Part shown: positions 34,016 through 45,497 of the stretch, piece by piece
Numbering within the stretch: the stretch's first letter is position 1
Layout: every line of letters begins with the position of its first letter
Assembly: GCA_039000515.1 (NCBI GenBank)
Contig: JBCFYV010000100.1
Location: 20,641,551 to 20,705,550 of the forward strand
Length of the DNA stretch: 64,000 bases
From: Timema cristinae
Taxonomy: Eukaryota > Arthropoda > Insecta > Phasmatodea > Timematidae
Reading direction: 5' to 3'
Notes under the pieces: generated by a model
Databases searched by the model: none
Seen by the model: the letters and a program-made list of their open reading frames with translations, nothing else
What the model was told of the DNA's origin: nothing
Made by a program: the position numbers and the translations under genes

Positions 34016-34308
34016 AGAATCAAATAGCCGAAGCTATAATATATGCTTTTTATTGAGGAATTCTCCATCAAGATATATTCTGAAAATTGAAAAATCATAG
34101 ACTTTGCCTTAAAATATTAGTGAAGAATGACCCTGGGCACGAGACGATTCCTGGATAGCTCAGTGGTCAGAGCATTGGCGTACCAAGTCAAAGGTCCCGG
34201 GGTTCGATTCTTGTGTCCAGGTGTACTTTCTCAATGTTCATAATATGATATCTTGATGGAGAATTCCTCAAGAAAAATCATAAATAATAGCTTCGGCTAT
34301 TTGATTCC
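34016..34308 (+). mobile_element. Fold-back element with tRNA-like sequence in the loop
   Basis: Arms of about 62 bp (34016-34077 and 34247-34308) are inverted copies: AATCAAATAGCCGAAGCTAT and GAGGAATTCTCCATCAAGAT recur complemented on the right. The 170-base loop contains a 72-nt tRNA-like sequence (34150-34221). Its acceptor stem CCTGGAT pairs with GTCCAGG (one G-T), the D stem is GCTC/GAGC, the anticodon stem is TTGGC/GTCAA, and the B box is GGTTCGATTC. The T stem pairs poorly, so a functional tRNA is unlikely. A tRNA-derived repeat unit caught in a fold-back is the better reading. Confidence 0.7.
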
Positions 34309-34449
34309 TAAATATGCGTTCCCTTACAATTATAATAATTGTACAAGTGGCAGGATGAACCCAAATCCAAGTCGAAGGTGTCTGAGCTATCTGATAGCTC
34401 GTGATCTTAATATAAAAGAAATCACAAATTAGTAGCCGATGATTTCCAC

Positions 34450-34610
34450 ACGTCCATCGTAGACTCTGCCTTAATATATGAGTGAAGAATAACCCTGGGC
34501 ACGGGACGATTCCTGGATAGCTCTGTGATTAGAGCATTGACGTATTATGCCAAAAGTCCGGGTTTGAGTCCCGTGTCCAGGTGTCATTTTTCAATTTTCA
34601 GAATATTCTT
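34450..34610 (+). repeat. Second tRNA-like repeat unit
   Basis: This repeats 34090-34250 at about 85-88%, including GACTCTGCCTTAATATATGA, CCCTGGGCACGGGACGATTC and a 70-nt tRNA-like core (34512-34581). The core keeps the CCTGGAT/GTCCAGG acceptor stem and a better T arm (CCGGG with TTTGAGT and CCCGT). The anticodon loop differs from the first unit, which argues against two copies of one working tRNA. The long inverted arms are absent. Confidence 0.7.
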
Positions 34611-34614
34611 TTAA

Positions 34615-35610
34615 ATAGTTTAGACCGTGTTTAGCCAGCTTCAACCTGCAAAATATGTACTAGTTTCTACCGTGTTTAACCTGCATTAACTAGTTTTAAA
34701 CCCTGTTTAATCGGCTTAAATCTGTGAAAATTTAAATGATTTAAATCATATTTAATCAGCTTCAACCTGCACAAATTTAACAAGGTGCAACTGTTTTCAA
34801 CCAGCTTTAACTAGTTTCAACCGTATTTGATCAGTTCTAACCTGCAAAAAATGCACTAGTTTATACTGTGTTTAACTTGTATAAGTTAGTCTCAATCGTA
34901 TTTAATCAGATTCAACCTGCAACAACTTTAGAACGTGTTAAACCTGTTTTAACTAGTTTCAACTGTATTTAGTAATCTTTAACCTGCATCATATTAACTA
35001 GTTTGAATCGTGTTTAGACAGCTTTAACCTGTAAAATATTAACTAGTTTCAATCATGTTCAACCTGTTTTAATTAGTTTCAACCATGTTCAACCTGTTTT
35101 AATTAGTTTAAGCCATGTTTGATCAACTTCAACATGCAAAATATGAACTAGTTTCAACCATGTTTAACCTGTTTTAGTTAGTTTCAATCAGGTTTAAAAA
35201 GCTTTAACCTCCAAAATATGAACTAGTTCCAACCGTGTTTATTTAACTTTAACGTAAAAAATATTAACTAGTTTCAGCATTGTCTAGCCTGTTTTAAATA
35301 GTTTTAACCGTGTTTGGACAGCTTTGACCTGCAAAATATGAAATAGTTTCAACCATCTTTAGAGAACTTTAATCTTTAAAATATGAACTGGTTTCAACCA
35401 TGTTTAACCTGTTTTAATTAGGTTAAACCGGGCTTAAAAAGCTTTAACCAGCAAAGTATGAACTAGTTTCAACCATGTTTAGCCTGTTAACTAGTTTCAA
35501 CCAGTTTTAAACAGCTTTAACCTGCAAAATATAAACTAGTTTCAACCATGTTTAATCAGCCTCAACCTACAAAAAATCAACTAGTTTTAACCATTAACGG
35601 AACCAACTGA
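34615..35610. repeat. Degenerate satellite, subunit about 24 bp, period 48-75 bp
   Basis: Nearly 1 kb of related words: AACTAGTTTCAACCRTGTTT, AACCTGTTTTAAYTAG, CAGCTTTAACCTGCAAAATA. The phrase CTGCAAAATATKAACTAG recurs about every 48-52 or 70-76 bp. This fits three 24-bp subunits with one often missing. Copies are heavily diverged. No open frame spans the array. Confidence 0.85.
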
Positions 35611-35979
35611 AATTTACTAGTTTGAACATAATGTAATGGGAAGTCTATAAAGTAAAAAAGCTAAGTGAGGAGTGAGGACTGAGGACTGATGTTTCAATTA
35701 TTCTGTATGTTAATAAATGAGTTGAATTTTGAGAAAATCAAGATCCAACCTGTAAATCCCTTTCTGCTAATTCAATTTAATATCCTAGTTTTTATTTCAT
35801 AATACAGAGAACATTCAACCTTCATACATGTAGATAGCCTTTTGTGATGCTAGCGCCCTGTGGTTATGTAAATAACTACGCTCTCTAACATCGGACCAAG
35901 TTGAGCGTCAGAGTGTTACTCTAAGGACTTGTTATCTGTGGCTGTGTATCGTAATGTTTTAAGGCCATATGGACCGCGT

Positions 35980-35995
35980 TAAGTCCGTATCACAT
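35980..35995. mobile_element. End of a second CTAG-type MITE, cut by a gap
   Basis: TTAAGTCCGTATCACA is the same terminal sequence as the MITE that starts at 26619 (TTAAGCCCGTATCACA). The 100-N gap begins immediately after, so the body is hidden in or lost to the gap. Confidence 0.6.
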
Positions 35996-36095
35996 NNNNN
36001 NNNNNNNNNNNNNNNNNNNNNNNNNNNNNNNNNNNNNNNNNNNNNNNNNNNNNNNNNNNNNNNNNNNNNNNNNNNNNNNNNNNNNNNNNNNNNNN
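35996..36095. other. Assembly gap (100 N)
   Basis: Exactly 100 N. The left edge is a MITE end and the right edge is already inside an open reading frame, so both flanking elements are truncated by the gap. Confidence 0.95.
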
Positions 36096-36096
36096 A

Positions 36097-36309
36097 GCCA
36101 TAGCGTCCAGTGTGTGTGGCCACAATTGCTGTCCGTTTGCCGTTGCCAAGTCTGCCGGCTGGAGCTTGAAGAGATTCACAGACATGATCTCAACCACCGA
36201 CTTGTGCCTGAATGACCAACTGGCCGTCAAGTTATTCAAACGACACTTTGGCAGATGTCCAAGCTGTACGCGCAAGGGTGCCCAGATGTGTTCCAGCATT
36301 AGATATTAA
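36097..36309 (+). pseudogene. Unrecognised cysteine-bearing frame, 5' end in gap
   Basis: The frame is open from the first bases after the gap to TAA at 36307-36309. It contains CGHNCCPFAVAKSAGW and, near the end, CPSCTRKGAQMC, which together could bind zinc. Base composition is clearly GC-richer than the surroundings. A possible acceptor and the next frame follow within 60 bp. I do not recognise the family. It could be the end of a TE gene, an old viral insertion or a host exon. Confidence 0.4.
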
Positions 36310-36364
36310 AGGTAGGCCCTATACTAGAATTTTATTTAATCATTTGTATTCAATTATCTGACAG

Positions 36365-36830
36365 ATGAACATCATCACGATGGCCATCTTTGATTTTTCA
36401 TCTATTGTTAACTCAAAAAAGAAGTGGGTGGTCACCGAGCTAGCGATAGTTTTCATCGATGAGAAACAATCCTCGTGCTATCAATTCAATAAAACCATCG
36501 GGCTGTGCTACTCCAAATTGGTTCCAATTCTAGATAAAGTCATCCTACCTTACACATATAACAAAAAGGCGATTTCTCGTCCCATCTCAGAAGGCGGAAA
36601 ATCATCCCTCTACGCGAGGACTATAAATGTCCCTTTGTAGATTTGATCAACTCCAATTAATGGGAATGTACCGCTCCTTGTCACGACATCACCCCGTGCG
36701 CATTAAAAAAAATGCAAACACCTTGGCACGATTCGTCAGATTTCACAGCGCCAAGAAATTGTATAAATTTTGTTCAATCACAGACGACAATAACGACACC
36801 GAGACTAGCTTTAATTGTGACGACTGTTGA
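36365..36830 (+). pseudogene. Unrecognised broken gene, possible nuclease-fold N-terminus
   Basis: ATG 36365 follows a CTGACAG acceptor-like site. The first 75 or so codons include IFDFSSIVNSKKKWVVTELA, a strand-Asp pattern that reminds me of DEDD/RNase H-fold starts in some arthropod TE-associated proteins. That resemblance is recall, not proof. Sense then moves between frames: the frame from 36365 ends at 36640, and another open frame covers 36627-36830 with NTLARFVRFHSAKKLYKF and a C-terminal CDDC. Two or more indels are implied. Confidence 0.35.
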
Positions 36831-36859
36831 TACAGGTCATCATCAAGACACAGACAGCA

Positions 36860-37161
36860 ATGGAGGTGACATGCAGCTGTAATGTGGCGAAGGATCGATC
36901 GAGCCAAGGATTTACAGCCATCGTTGTTGTGACCAAAACTTTCTACCTAACGACAAACAGAACAAACACGTAGCGGTAGGCCTCTTTCCTAACCGCAACT
37001 TTCATGCTCACGTGATGTTTTTGTCAAGTTCTAAGCGTCTGATACTCACCGTTCCGCAGTGGAACTTTTTCATCAAAGAAATGCCGTTTTGGTCAGATTG
37101 TGTGGAGAAGTGTATAAACTTTGAGTTGAACATAAACTTTAATAGTTGTGAAAAAACTTGA
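36860..37161 (+). pseudogene. Unrecognised coding remnant, third segment of the block
   Basis: ATG 36860 opens a frame with RSSQGFTAIVVVTKTFY. After a shift near 36950 a different frame stays open to TGA 37159-37161 with VAVGLFPNRNFHAHVMFL and VPQWNFFIKEMPFW. Composition matches the two segments to the left, and AT-rich non-coding DNA begins at once afterwards. The three segments probably belong to one decayed unit of about 1.1 kb. Confidence 0.35.
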
Positions 37162-37479
37162 GCCTGAGTGAAAAAAACAGTCATGTATACTTGTCTAGGG
37201 TCTAATTAAACTTTTTACGATTTTGAATAATATATTATATTGAATAATATAAATATCTAAATCATCCCAATGTATCGGTTTCATGACAATGTCTTACCTC
37301 ATATAGATCGTTTGTCAAACCACCCAAACCTATCACATATTTTGACTATCTATCGTTGTTCGACGATCTTTGTATTTTAATGCATAGCAATAATAAATTA
37401 TGAAAAATGTTATTTTTTCTTACAATAATAAAAGGTGATAAAATGTGTATTTATCTTTCATTTATAGTAATAATTCCCT

Positions 37480-38870
37480 CCTATTTAAATGATATATTAG
37501 TATAAAAGACACTCAACTTTTTTTAAATATAGGTTTCCCACTTTATATATTTTATCTAAATATGACGTCATTAATAAAATATGACAACTAATGATGGTTA
37601 ATGCTCACTACAACCAGGGATAGAATAAAACGACACACAATATATTAATTCATTCAATTTGAGACGTCATACTCTTGTAACGAATTAATAAATGGGATTT
37701 TTTGTGACATTACTGCCACAAATCTGAATCCATTTTAATATTATTTTACTCTTTTAAGACTAAAAGAAATTCATATCACACAAATATAATTAAAAATTCA
37801 GCCTTTATTTATTTATGAACACTAACATGTTTTTTATTACATTTTGAATATCCCTCAATATATCAATTAGTAGAGTCCAAAAGTTAACAAAATCCCTATT
37901 TAAGCGCATATTCAAATGATTCCATAATTTTTGTCCAATCATTTATCAAAATCACCTGAAATTACTCTTTTTTACTTTTTGATGTTTATTATTATTATTA
38001 TTAGCACCGCGTCTTACTACCCGTTGGGGTTATACGCACTTACGCTAATGTGTAATGGTAGGGTGATAGTGAGATGAAATGAAGGACCTACAGTTTAACG
38101 TGGAATCCGAACCACGGTGGAGGCCTGGCATTTTTTTGATGTTGCCAGTGAAATTTGGTCACAAGTTGTTCGAACCAATTTTAAATCACGATTTTTTTTA
38201 AATAATTAAGTGAGAAATCCATATATTTGAATAATGTAGTATCGTGATCGATAAGAGAGATGGCTGAAGGAAATTTTGGTCGGAAACGGCCGAGCTGTTG
38301 AAAATAAAAGTATAATAAACACTGGAAATTAATATCATTAGCTCATAGCGCATATAACTTCAAGTGTGGTTTAACATTTCTAATAACCTAAGTAAAAAAG
38401 GCACTGTTTAATCCGAAAGGGTCCGGTTACATTTTACCAGGTTATTGGAATGAATTACCATTGTGCGGATGTTCCCGGCGTTTCGTGAGTAATTAAATTT
38501 ATAACATTTTGAAATCTATCTAATTATGACATCATTAATAAACACGACAAGCAGTGATGCATATATGCTCACCTGACAACCAGAGTATTGGCGGTAGAAT
38601 GAAACGTCAAACTATTACGACGTCAAAGAATATAATTCATTCAATTAGAAGACGTAGTACTCTTGAGACTCAACGACATACGTCACTTACTCCACTACTG
38701 CACGTAAGTCATTTTTAAATACCTATGACATAGTTTTGACGTCACAGAATATTATAATTCATTAAACCTGATTTTATTCGATTAATAAATGCAATTCTCT
38801 TTTGACGTCACTGGCATACGTCACATACTATAAATAATACATTATTTAAATACCTCTATCTTATTCACAT
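37480..38870. repeat. Duplicated segment with TGACGTCA palindromes
   Basis: 37555-37760 and 38515-38830 share ATGACRTCATTAATAAA, GATGGTTAATGCTCAC-like and TTCATTCAATTWGA-type words in the same order, with many changes. Perfect TGACGTCA occurs at 37563-37570, 38737-38744 and 38803-38810, with several ACGTCA half sites (about 38607, 38622, 38674, 38814). A SINE (37986-38130) lies between the halves. The motif is the consensus for CREB/ATF proteins. Any regulatory role is inference. Confidence 0.5.
37986..38130 (-). mobile_element. SINE copy, truncated
   Basis: (TTA)n tail, then AGCACCGCGTCTTACTACCC and TACGCACTTACGCTAATG, then ATCCGAACCACGG (complement of a B box). It stops just after GGAGGCCTGGCA. 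It is closest to the SINE at 22797 and shares its GGACCTACAGTTTAACRTGG segment. Confidence 0.8.
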
Positions 38871-39162
38871 CCTTCAATATTCTCATTTCCGGTTGACTGG
38901 ATAAAGTTGGGATATCACTACTGATTATAGTAGTGTAGGATGGTTAAAGTTGTTATTATAAAGGTATGGAATGGTATTGATAGATTGAGAGTAGATATCT
39001 GAAAATATCTTACATTAAATTCATTTTAATATGTTCTATCTTTTTACCTGTAGCTTTCTTGCATACTTCTATGGTCTTTAGATACATATTTCTGGGCCCT
39101 AAATGATGTTAGTCAAACTTTTTTCTAATTGTATTTACATTTTACAAATTAATTTAATTTAG

Positions 39163-39412
39163 CACCTCGTTTTACTATCCGTTTGGGTTATATGCTTAAG
39201 TACTAATTATGCTAATGGGTAAGGAATTGGGACAGTTGAATTTAGAGGTAGTGAACTCACATTTGCGGGAAGGGAGAGTGGAAAACTATTTCAGAAAAAT
39301 CTACCTCAGTTCAAATGACCGAGATTCGAACCTTGATCTCTCCGTCCTCGGCAGTCTAGCTCAACAAAAAACTATCGCGTTAGCTAACTGCACCACAGAG
39401 GCGAATTTTTAC
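39163..39412 (-). mobile_element. SINE copy with well-kept tRNA-like head
   Basis: On the minus strand the head reads GCCTCTGTGGTGCAGTTAGC (A box) and then AAGGTTCGAATCTCGG (B box). The body has GAGGGAGAGTGGAAAAC on the plus strand, and the 3' end is complementary to AGCACCTCGTTTTACTATCC. At about 250 bp it is one of the most complete copies here. Confidence 0.85.
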
Positions 39413-39634
39413 AGATTGATACAATTCACACCTTACATATAATTTATTTTGTATTCCTCCATTCCCCTTGAATGGAATGGTAAAAGTATTGCAGCGACAT
39501 TTGAATGACTGTGCGCTAGTTACCTTTGATCTTTTAATTTGTCAATAGGGCCTATTCCTTCTTCTTTGACAGATGGCACCAAATTAGTTACAATCCGAGA
39601 TTCCTGAAAGAAAATACCATATTTAGTTTAGATT

Positions 39635-39960
39635 GTGTTATTATGTCTGATTATTTGTCACTTAGTCACACTATCCCATTTAGGAGAAACAGTTAATTAT
39701 GTTAATGTGTTAGGGATGAAGATGATTGAATTTAGAGTAGGTGTACTCAAATTTTCATGGAGGAAGAATGGAATACCATCAAGGAAAAATCCACTCTCTG
39801 AACACCTGATCAGGAATTCAACCCTGATCATACCAATGACAGTACGACACCTTAGACTTAAGAGCAGAGTGTTGGCATCCTTTTAGTAGTGTTATGCCAA
39901 GGTAATGTTGCAAAAGCCACCAAGCGTGCTAACCAACCTAGGCCCACCTAAATAGTTTGT
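39635..39960 (-). mobile_element. Diverged SINE copy
   Basis: Shares the order TAATTATGTTAATGTGTTAG, ATTTTCATGGAGGAAGAATG (body), then AATTCAACCCTGATCA (complement of a B box), followed by the decayed head. It lacks a clear 3' tail. Confidence 0.6.
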
Positions 39961-40651
39961 ATTTCCATACTAGTACAATTTTTAAAACTAATTTAAATTG
40001 ATCTTGTAAAATGTAAATGAAATCAGTCAGGTACATTAAATAACTACTGTTTCTTGAATAATTAATATTTTAATACAAATCATATAAATTAGAGTAAATA
40101 CAAAAGTTATATATGTGTTTAGCAAAATTTGAGTTCTGAAGATATTATTTTGAAATTTTGAAACAAAACAATTGAATAAGTTCATAAAACATGTTGCTAT
40201 TAAAATTAATACTCACATAAATGGTTTTGATTAGAAATTAAGATGTTATATTATTTTTATTCAAATCGCTCAGCGTGCCATTGAAACGCGTTCCACATAC
40301 CACCCTTGGCACACGTGCCATAGGTTGCCAATTTTAAATCATTCGGGCCCTGAAGCGGGTTATTATATGGTAGGAGCGTACTGGAAAATGGTATACATAA
40401 ACAAGAGCTAGTTAAGCCTCTAGTTGGCAAATATTAGCAAATAAGACCATGAATCAAAATGTCATTTCATGAATACAGAATTTCAATGAAAAATATTTGA
40501 GGAAAAGCATGTTTTTGATCCATGAAAGATTAGTTTTGTTAGGATGGGCTAGTTTATAGCAACAAAAATCCGAGATATGATATTATAAAATAATTTTAGT
40601 AGCAAGTTGGAAATAGTTATTCCATACTTTACATTATTAAGTTTTAGAAGT

Positions 40652-40715
40652 GTTTTAGCACCACGTCTTATCGCCTGTTTGAGTTATATGCATTTTATGT
40701 AGATGTGTAAGCTAC
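40652..40715 (-). mobile_element. SINE 3'-end fragment
   Basis: TTAGCACCACGTCTTATCGC, then TGTTTGAGTTATATGC and ATGTGTAAG, correspond to the conserved 3' end only. Confidence 0.6.
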
Positions 40716-41199
40716 ATTTAAATTCTTTAGTTATCGAGAACATACAACCATTTTAATATCAGTATTATTTGAGTATCCATATTATTTTTGTGTGTAGAGT
40801 AGAACTCCGTCTATCGGAACTCCAGTCATCCAGAACGCCAAATATCCTAATAGTATCAGGAAATCAAGAAAATAAATATATAAAAAAAGGAAAATATTGT
40901 ACTGTATATTAACGAAATTTTGCAAGCTGTGTCGCCGCGAATGGCGATGGTATTCGCCTGTCAGCCACTCCGCCATTCCAAGGTCACATGCCATCCCCAC
41001 TCCCCGATTAAAATCCATTGTATTTTTGTTTACAGTAGCAATAAGTTTAAACGTGCTTTTTTTTACCACATTACTATAATGTGAATCCACTTTGCTGTAT
41101 TATTACAAAAACAAAGCAAGTGATTTTAGAGTAAATTGCTAAACCTTCATGTCTCAAATTTGAATAATACTTTGTTTTTTAGTTGTACTTATGATTTAT

Positions 41200-44100
41200 G
41201 TCAAACCAACATTTTGCTAGAGCAAAACTATTTTTCTTAGATAAATTTCGAAGAATTGTAAAAATAACCAAATTTTGCGTTGTTTTTAAAGATAAAAGTG
41301 TTTGTGGAGCTGTAATCGATGATGCAAAAGAGATATTTTAAGGCTCATTTTTAAGATCTTTTGAAGGGCTTTAATTTGATAAGAAGCAAAATATACTTTT
41401 AAAAACAATTTTTTTAACTAACTTTCAAAACTTTTTATTTTTAAAATCTCAAAAACACCATAATTGATTTTTTTCTAAAAAATATATGTTATTCTGACAT
41501 GTATTGTTGACTAGAAGTGGACCAAATTTGAAGATGGAGAAAATATGAGTTTTGCTGATGACAAAAATCTAAATAATAATGTGCAGGTCATTGGCGCAAA
41601 ATTTCAGTTTTTACTATTCAAAATAAATATCAGTTACATTTTGATTTTAAAACTGTATTAACATTACTAACTGTTGGAATGATACAATATAGAACCACTA
41701 AATACCTACCTGAAATTCATCTGGTGTTGGCGTCCTTGATTAAACTTCATTGGTAACAATTTAAAGCACAAAATTAATTATACTTAAAAATATTGGTTAC
41801 TACACACAAATTATTGTAGTTGAAAAAACATCATGGCTATGTACACTAATAAGTCGTTGAAAAGTCTTAAATGCTTTCTGATTTAACACATTAAAATAAA
41901 TTTTTGATTTAGGTTTAACATATTTTCAGGAGTGAGCATCTTGAAACACAAATGAATAATTTTCTGCAAAACCACAAGTGACGACAAATTCTCCTGCCTT
42001 CAAGTTTGAATTCACGTCATCATTATAAAACTCCTTTTGGATGTTTACTATAAATTTGTGGGTTTTTAACTTCAACGGGTCCTCAGCAAATTCCTCTATA
42101 AGTTCCTCTCTATCTCTGATGACAGTTTATGACGTATATCAAAAGACAGCCATTTCTTAAATGTTACACTAGCTATCATTTCATCTTCAAACTTCTGACT
42201 TAGTAAATCCTTAAAGAGACCTATCCTAGGACACTCTTTACAGTTATTCATGTAACAATCGGGTGATGATGGGTTATACATAGTTTTGTACAAGCAGGTT
42301 TGGTAGTTTTTAATGGTGCTCTCTCTCCAATACAAGATTGTTCATTTTAGATCCATTCATCATTAATTTTACATTATGAGTACTGCAGACACACACTGTA
42401 TGAGTTACACTCTTACCTGCTAAAATGCAATTTTGTGGCCTCAATTCACAAAATTTAGAAAAACCAATATGATGTGTTGGGTGCTCTGTTTTGGACATTT
42501 GTGATTCATTCAGATTCATTAAAACTAACCGTTTTTGCAAATGATTTTTTTAACATCTTTCTTCTCTGGCACTGCTTATAATCATCTCCGTTATTAAAAT
42601 CAAGAACAAGCTGAACTGTTGTTGAATCTAAAGTTTTCCCTGCCTTGGAGTTAGGACTTGAAAGGATGCCTTTTCTTTAACTAATTTTTTTACTGTTCTG
42701 GCCTTATAATCATTAATTCCAAACTAATTTTTAATCCTGCTGTGACTACAACTACAAGGCAAAACAGCTAGTATAGGCCTAGTCATTTTTTCACTCTGGC
42801 TTTCAGTTGTAAAAACTTGTTTTGAATTAGGTTATAATTTCTGATTTGTTTTGTACTATTAATGATTTTTCAGTCTTCAAATTCTGAGGCCCAGTGCATG
42901 GGTTTATTTCAAGGGTTGTTTTTACTTTTTCAATTTTTTGTTTGGTGTAGGAATCTACTAAAAGTTGTATCCCCGTTGATTGGTAACTCTCCTACTAACT
43001 ACAATGATTTATCTAAATATTCAAAATATGAATAGCGATACATATAATCACAGTCATCCTTACTGTACTCTGGTATTGAGCTGTCCTGATCTTTATCTTG
43101 TTTTGGTTCAGAACTTTTTTTAAACTGTTTGGTAAGTTTTAGCCTACAACCATCACATATTTTCATTCCTACTTCAACATCGTCCAGACCCAAAGAACAC
43201 ATCCAGTTAATAACATTCCTCAACTTAAATACCTGACTTAGAATATTATTTTTCTTTTAAAGGATTAAAACATTTTACAGAAAATACTGCCCAGTTTTTT
43301 TTTCTTGATTTGATATGATTAAATAAAAAAAGTCCCACTAATATTATAAAGTTTCGCAAAATCTGTTTGTTAACATTTAATTCTACCTTTAATTTGACAC
43401 ACATTTAAAGTAGCAAGAAATTTCCCAGACTGGTTAAAAAAAATCACAAAAACATATAGGCCTACTATTTTTACACTAAAGTTGAAAAACATAAATCTTC
43501 ACAACATGACAAAATACTTTAAAACCAAGATTGGGTCAACTTCATGACACTATAACACAGAGCTAGCCTGAACACAGACTGAAAGAGAACTGAGAAGAGA
43601 TAAACTAACAATTTTGTCAAATGAGCAAGTTGAGACAGGCTCGTTTATAACCCTGTGCACACTCACATACATGTACAGACCTGTTTCCCACTGCAATAAT
43701 TAAAACTGTTATTTCCAGGAAGTTTGTATTTAAGTGATTCATGTAATAGCCTGTCTCTCACGTATAATATTATAGTACACACATTTAAAAACACATCTCA
43801 AGCACAATTTTCCACCTTAAGATGGTCACTTTTACATGTGTTTGTATTCTTTAAAAATTATTTTCTCATAGACCCATATTTTCTTCAACTTCAAATTTGG
43901 TACACTTTTAGTCAATACATGTACTAAGAATAACATATTTTTTTAGAAAAAAAATTAATAAGTTCTTAATTGAGTTTTTGAGATTTTCAAAAATCAAAAT
44001 TTTGAAAGCGGTTTAAAAAACTATTTTTTTTAAAAAGTCAGTTGTGTTGCATATCAAATTAAATTCCTTCAAAAGAGCTTAAAACGGGTTATAAAAGAAC

Positions 44101-44229
44101 TCTAGCACTATTGATTGCAGATCTACATGACAAAACAACACAAAGCTTGGATATTTTTAAAATCTTTGGAAATTTGTTTTAAAAAAAAACTGTGGCAAAA
44201 TATCTGAGAATTCACAATCCCCCCACCCC
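41200..44229 (-). mobile_element. DNA transposon with long inverted ends, superfamily unassigned
   Basis: About 41200-41590 and 43850-44200 are inverted copies of each other over some 300-350 bp, allowing indels. For example TCTTTTGAAGGGCTTTAATT on the left answers TCTTTTGAAGGAATTTAATT as the complement of the right, and ACCAAATTTGAAG, AAAATCTCAAAAAC and ATGTTATTCT also recur. Between them the minus strand encodes broken pieces of one protein family. The right end ATCTGAGAATTCACAATC borders RepA copy 2. The left terminus is decayed and the target duplication could not be found. Confidence 0.7.
41936..43223 (-). pseudogene. Transposon protein of an uncharacterised invertebrate family
   Basis: Minus-strand order: a segment with ICDGCRLKL (42999-43223), then MQKRLVLMNLNE, HHIGFSKFCELRPQNCILAG and THTVCVCSTHNVKLM (42310-42540). 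In another frame come DCYMNNCKECPRIGLF (42096-42335), THKFIVNIQKEF and CGFAENYSFVFQDAHS (to about 41936), then a stop. I recall many unannotated invertebrate proteins with GFSKFxxLRP, CVCxxHxNxKLM and DFAENYSFxxQD in this order, usually treated as transposon-derived. Here the Asp before FAENY is Gly and everything after QDA is missing. At least two frameshifts occur. Confidence 0.65.
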
Positions 44230-45497
44230 TTTTGATAAAACAATAAATGAATATAGATTCTTAAAAATCAGAATCCTTCAGGTCCAAAGATATTTTTTTA
44301 ATTGGTTGATTTGACACAGAATGACCCCAATATTTAATTTGATATCATTGAATTCTAACATATTAGCATTGAATTCTATGCATATTAGTAAAAACATTAG
44401 GGATTTTTGAGTTTAAAAAAAGGTATGTAATGGGTATGTAAATTATGTGTCAAAGAAAATATAAATCAAACATTTGTAAATCGTGTAGGCCTACCCTCAA
44501 AACAAGCTAAAAAAAAGGCCAAACTATGAAACTTAACTCATGATGGATCTTTACAACCATTCACACCTGCTTGTCAGATATGCACAATGCATTGTTGTTT
44601 GACACTAAAGTGTTTCCAAGTGTACCTACTATCTTGTTGGCCATTGTGCAACTTGTAACATTTCACATTTAGTCAATCTTGTAATTGAATTTTAATAGAT
44701 TTTAGGGCTAGGTTACGTTACCTAGTTTTAACTATCAACTAAAAAAGGAGTATGTTTATAAAATGATTACAGAAAAATATAATAAATGTTTGTGTTTTTA
44801 TGTTGGTCATTCTGTGACTATTATGTTAATACATTTTAGTTGCATAGTTGCTAATTGAGTTTATATAGGTGGACTAAATAAAGCTAGGGCCTATGTGTAA
44901 GAGTTTGATTAGTTAAAATTAACTCAGTAAAAGGATATAAAATTAGTGTTTGATAAAAGGGAATAAAGAAGTAATACCCTATCATATTGTTACATTTATG
45001 TAGAAAGAGATTTTTGCTTGTTCATATGGTTCTAGCGTTTCAGAATTATCAAGAATATGCCAAAACGATGGCCTGTGAAATAGATTATTCAAGTAAATAT
45101 TTTCGAAACGATTAATTAGATAATACTAGTTTATAGAGGGCTGATATTTTTTTATCTAGTATTGATTATAGGCCTAAGTAAACAAAAATGTGTTTTAAAG
45201 AAATTTTCGACATTCTTGAATTGCACATTACAGTTCTCACTAATTCTTGATGATTAAAGTTACTCCCTCCAAAGTTTGATTGTAAGAAAGAACACAGTTT
45301 AAAGCATGAAACAAACACATGTACTAGTAAACAGTTGGGAATGAATGTAGGCGAACCCTCAAATTGGACGAAAATCCCAATCAACCATCATAAAAGGGCT
45401 AGAACCATCCCGTTAATACCGGGATGCGACTCTTATTCTGAGTTACCAATAAAACCTAGAGTCCCATAATCAAAAGCATTCGTAAAATCATACTTAC

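Noticed and set aside
34150..34221. Functional tRNA gene
   Set aside because: The T stem pairs poorly, the two copies have different anticodon loops, and both lie inside repeat units.
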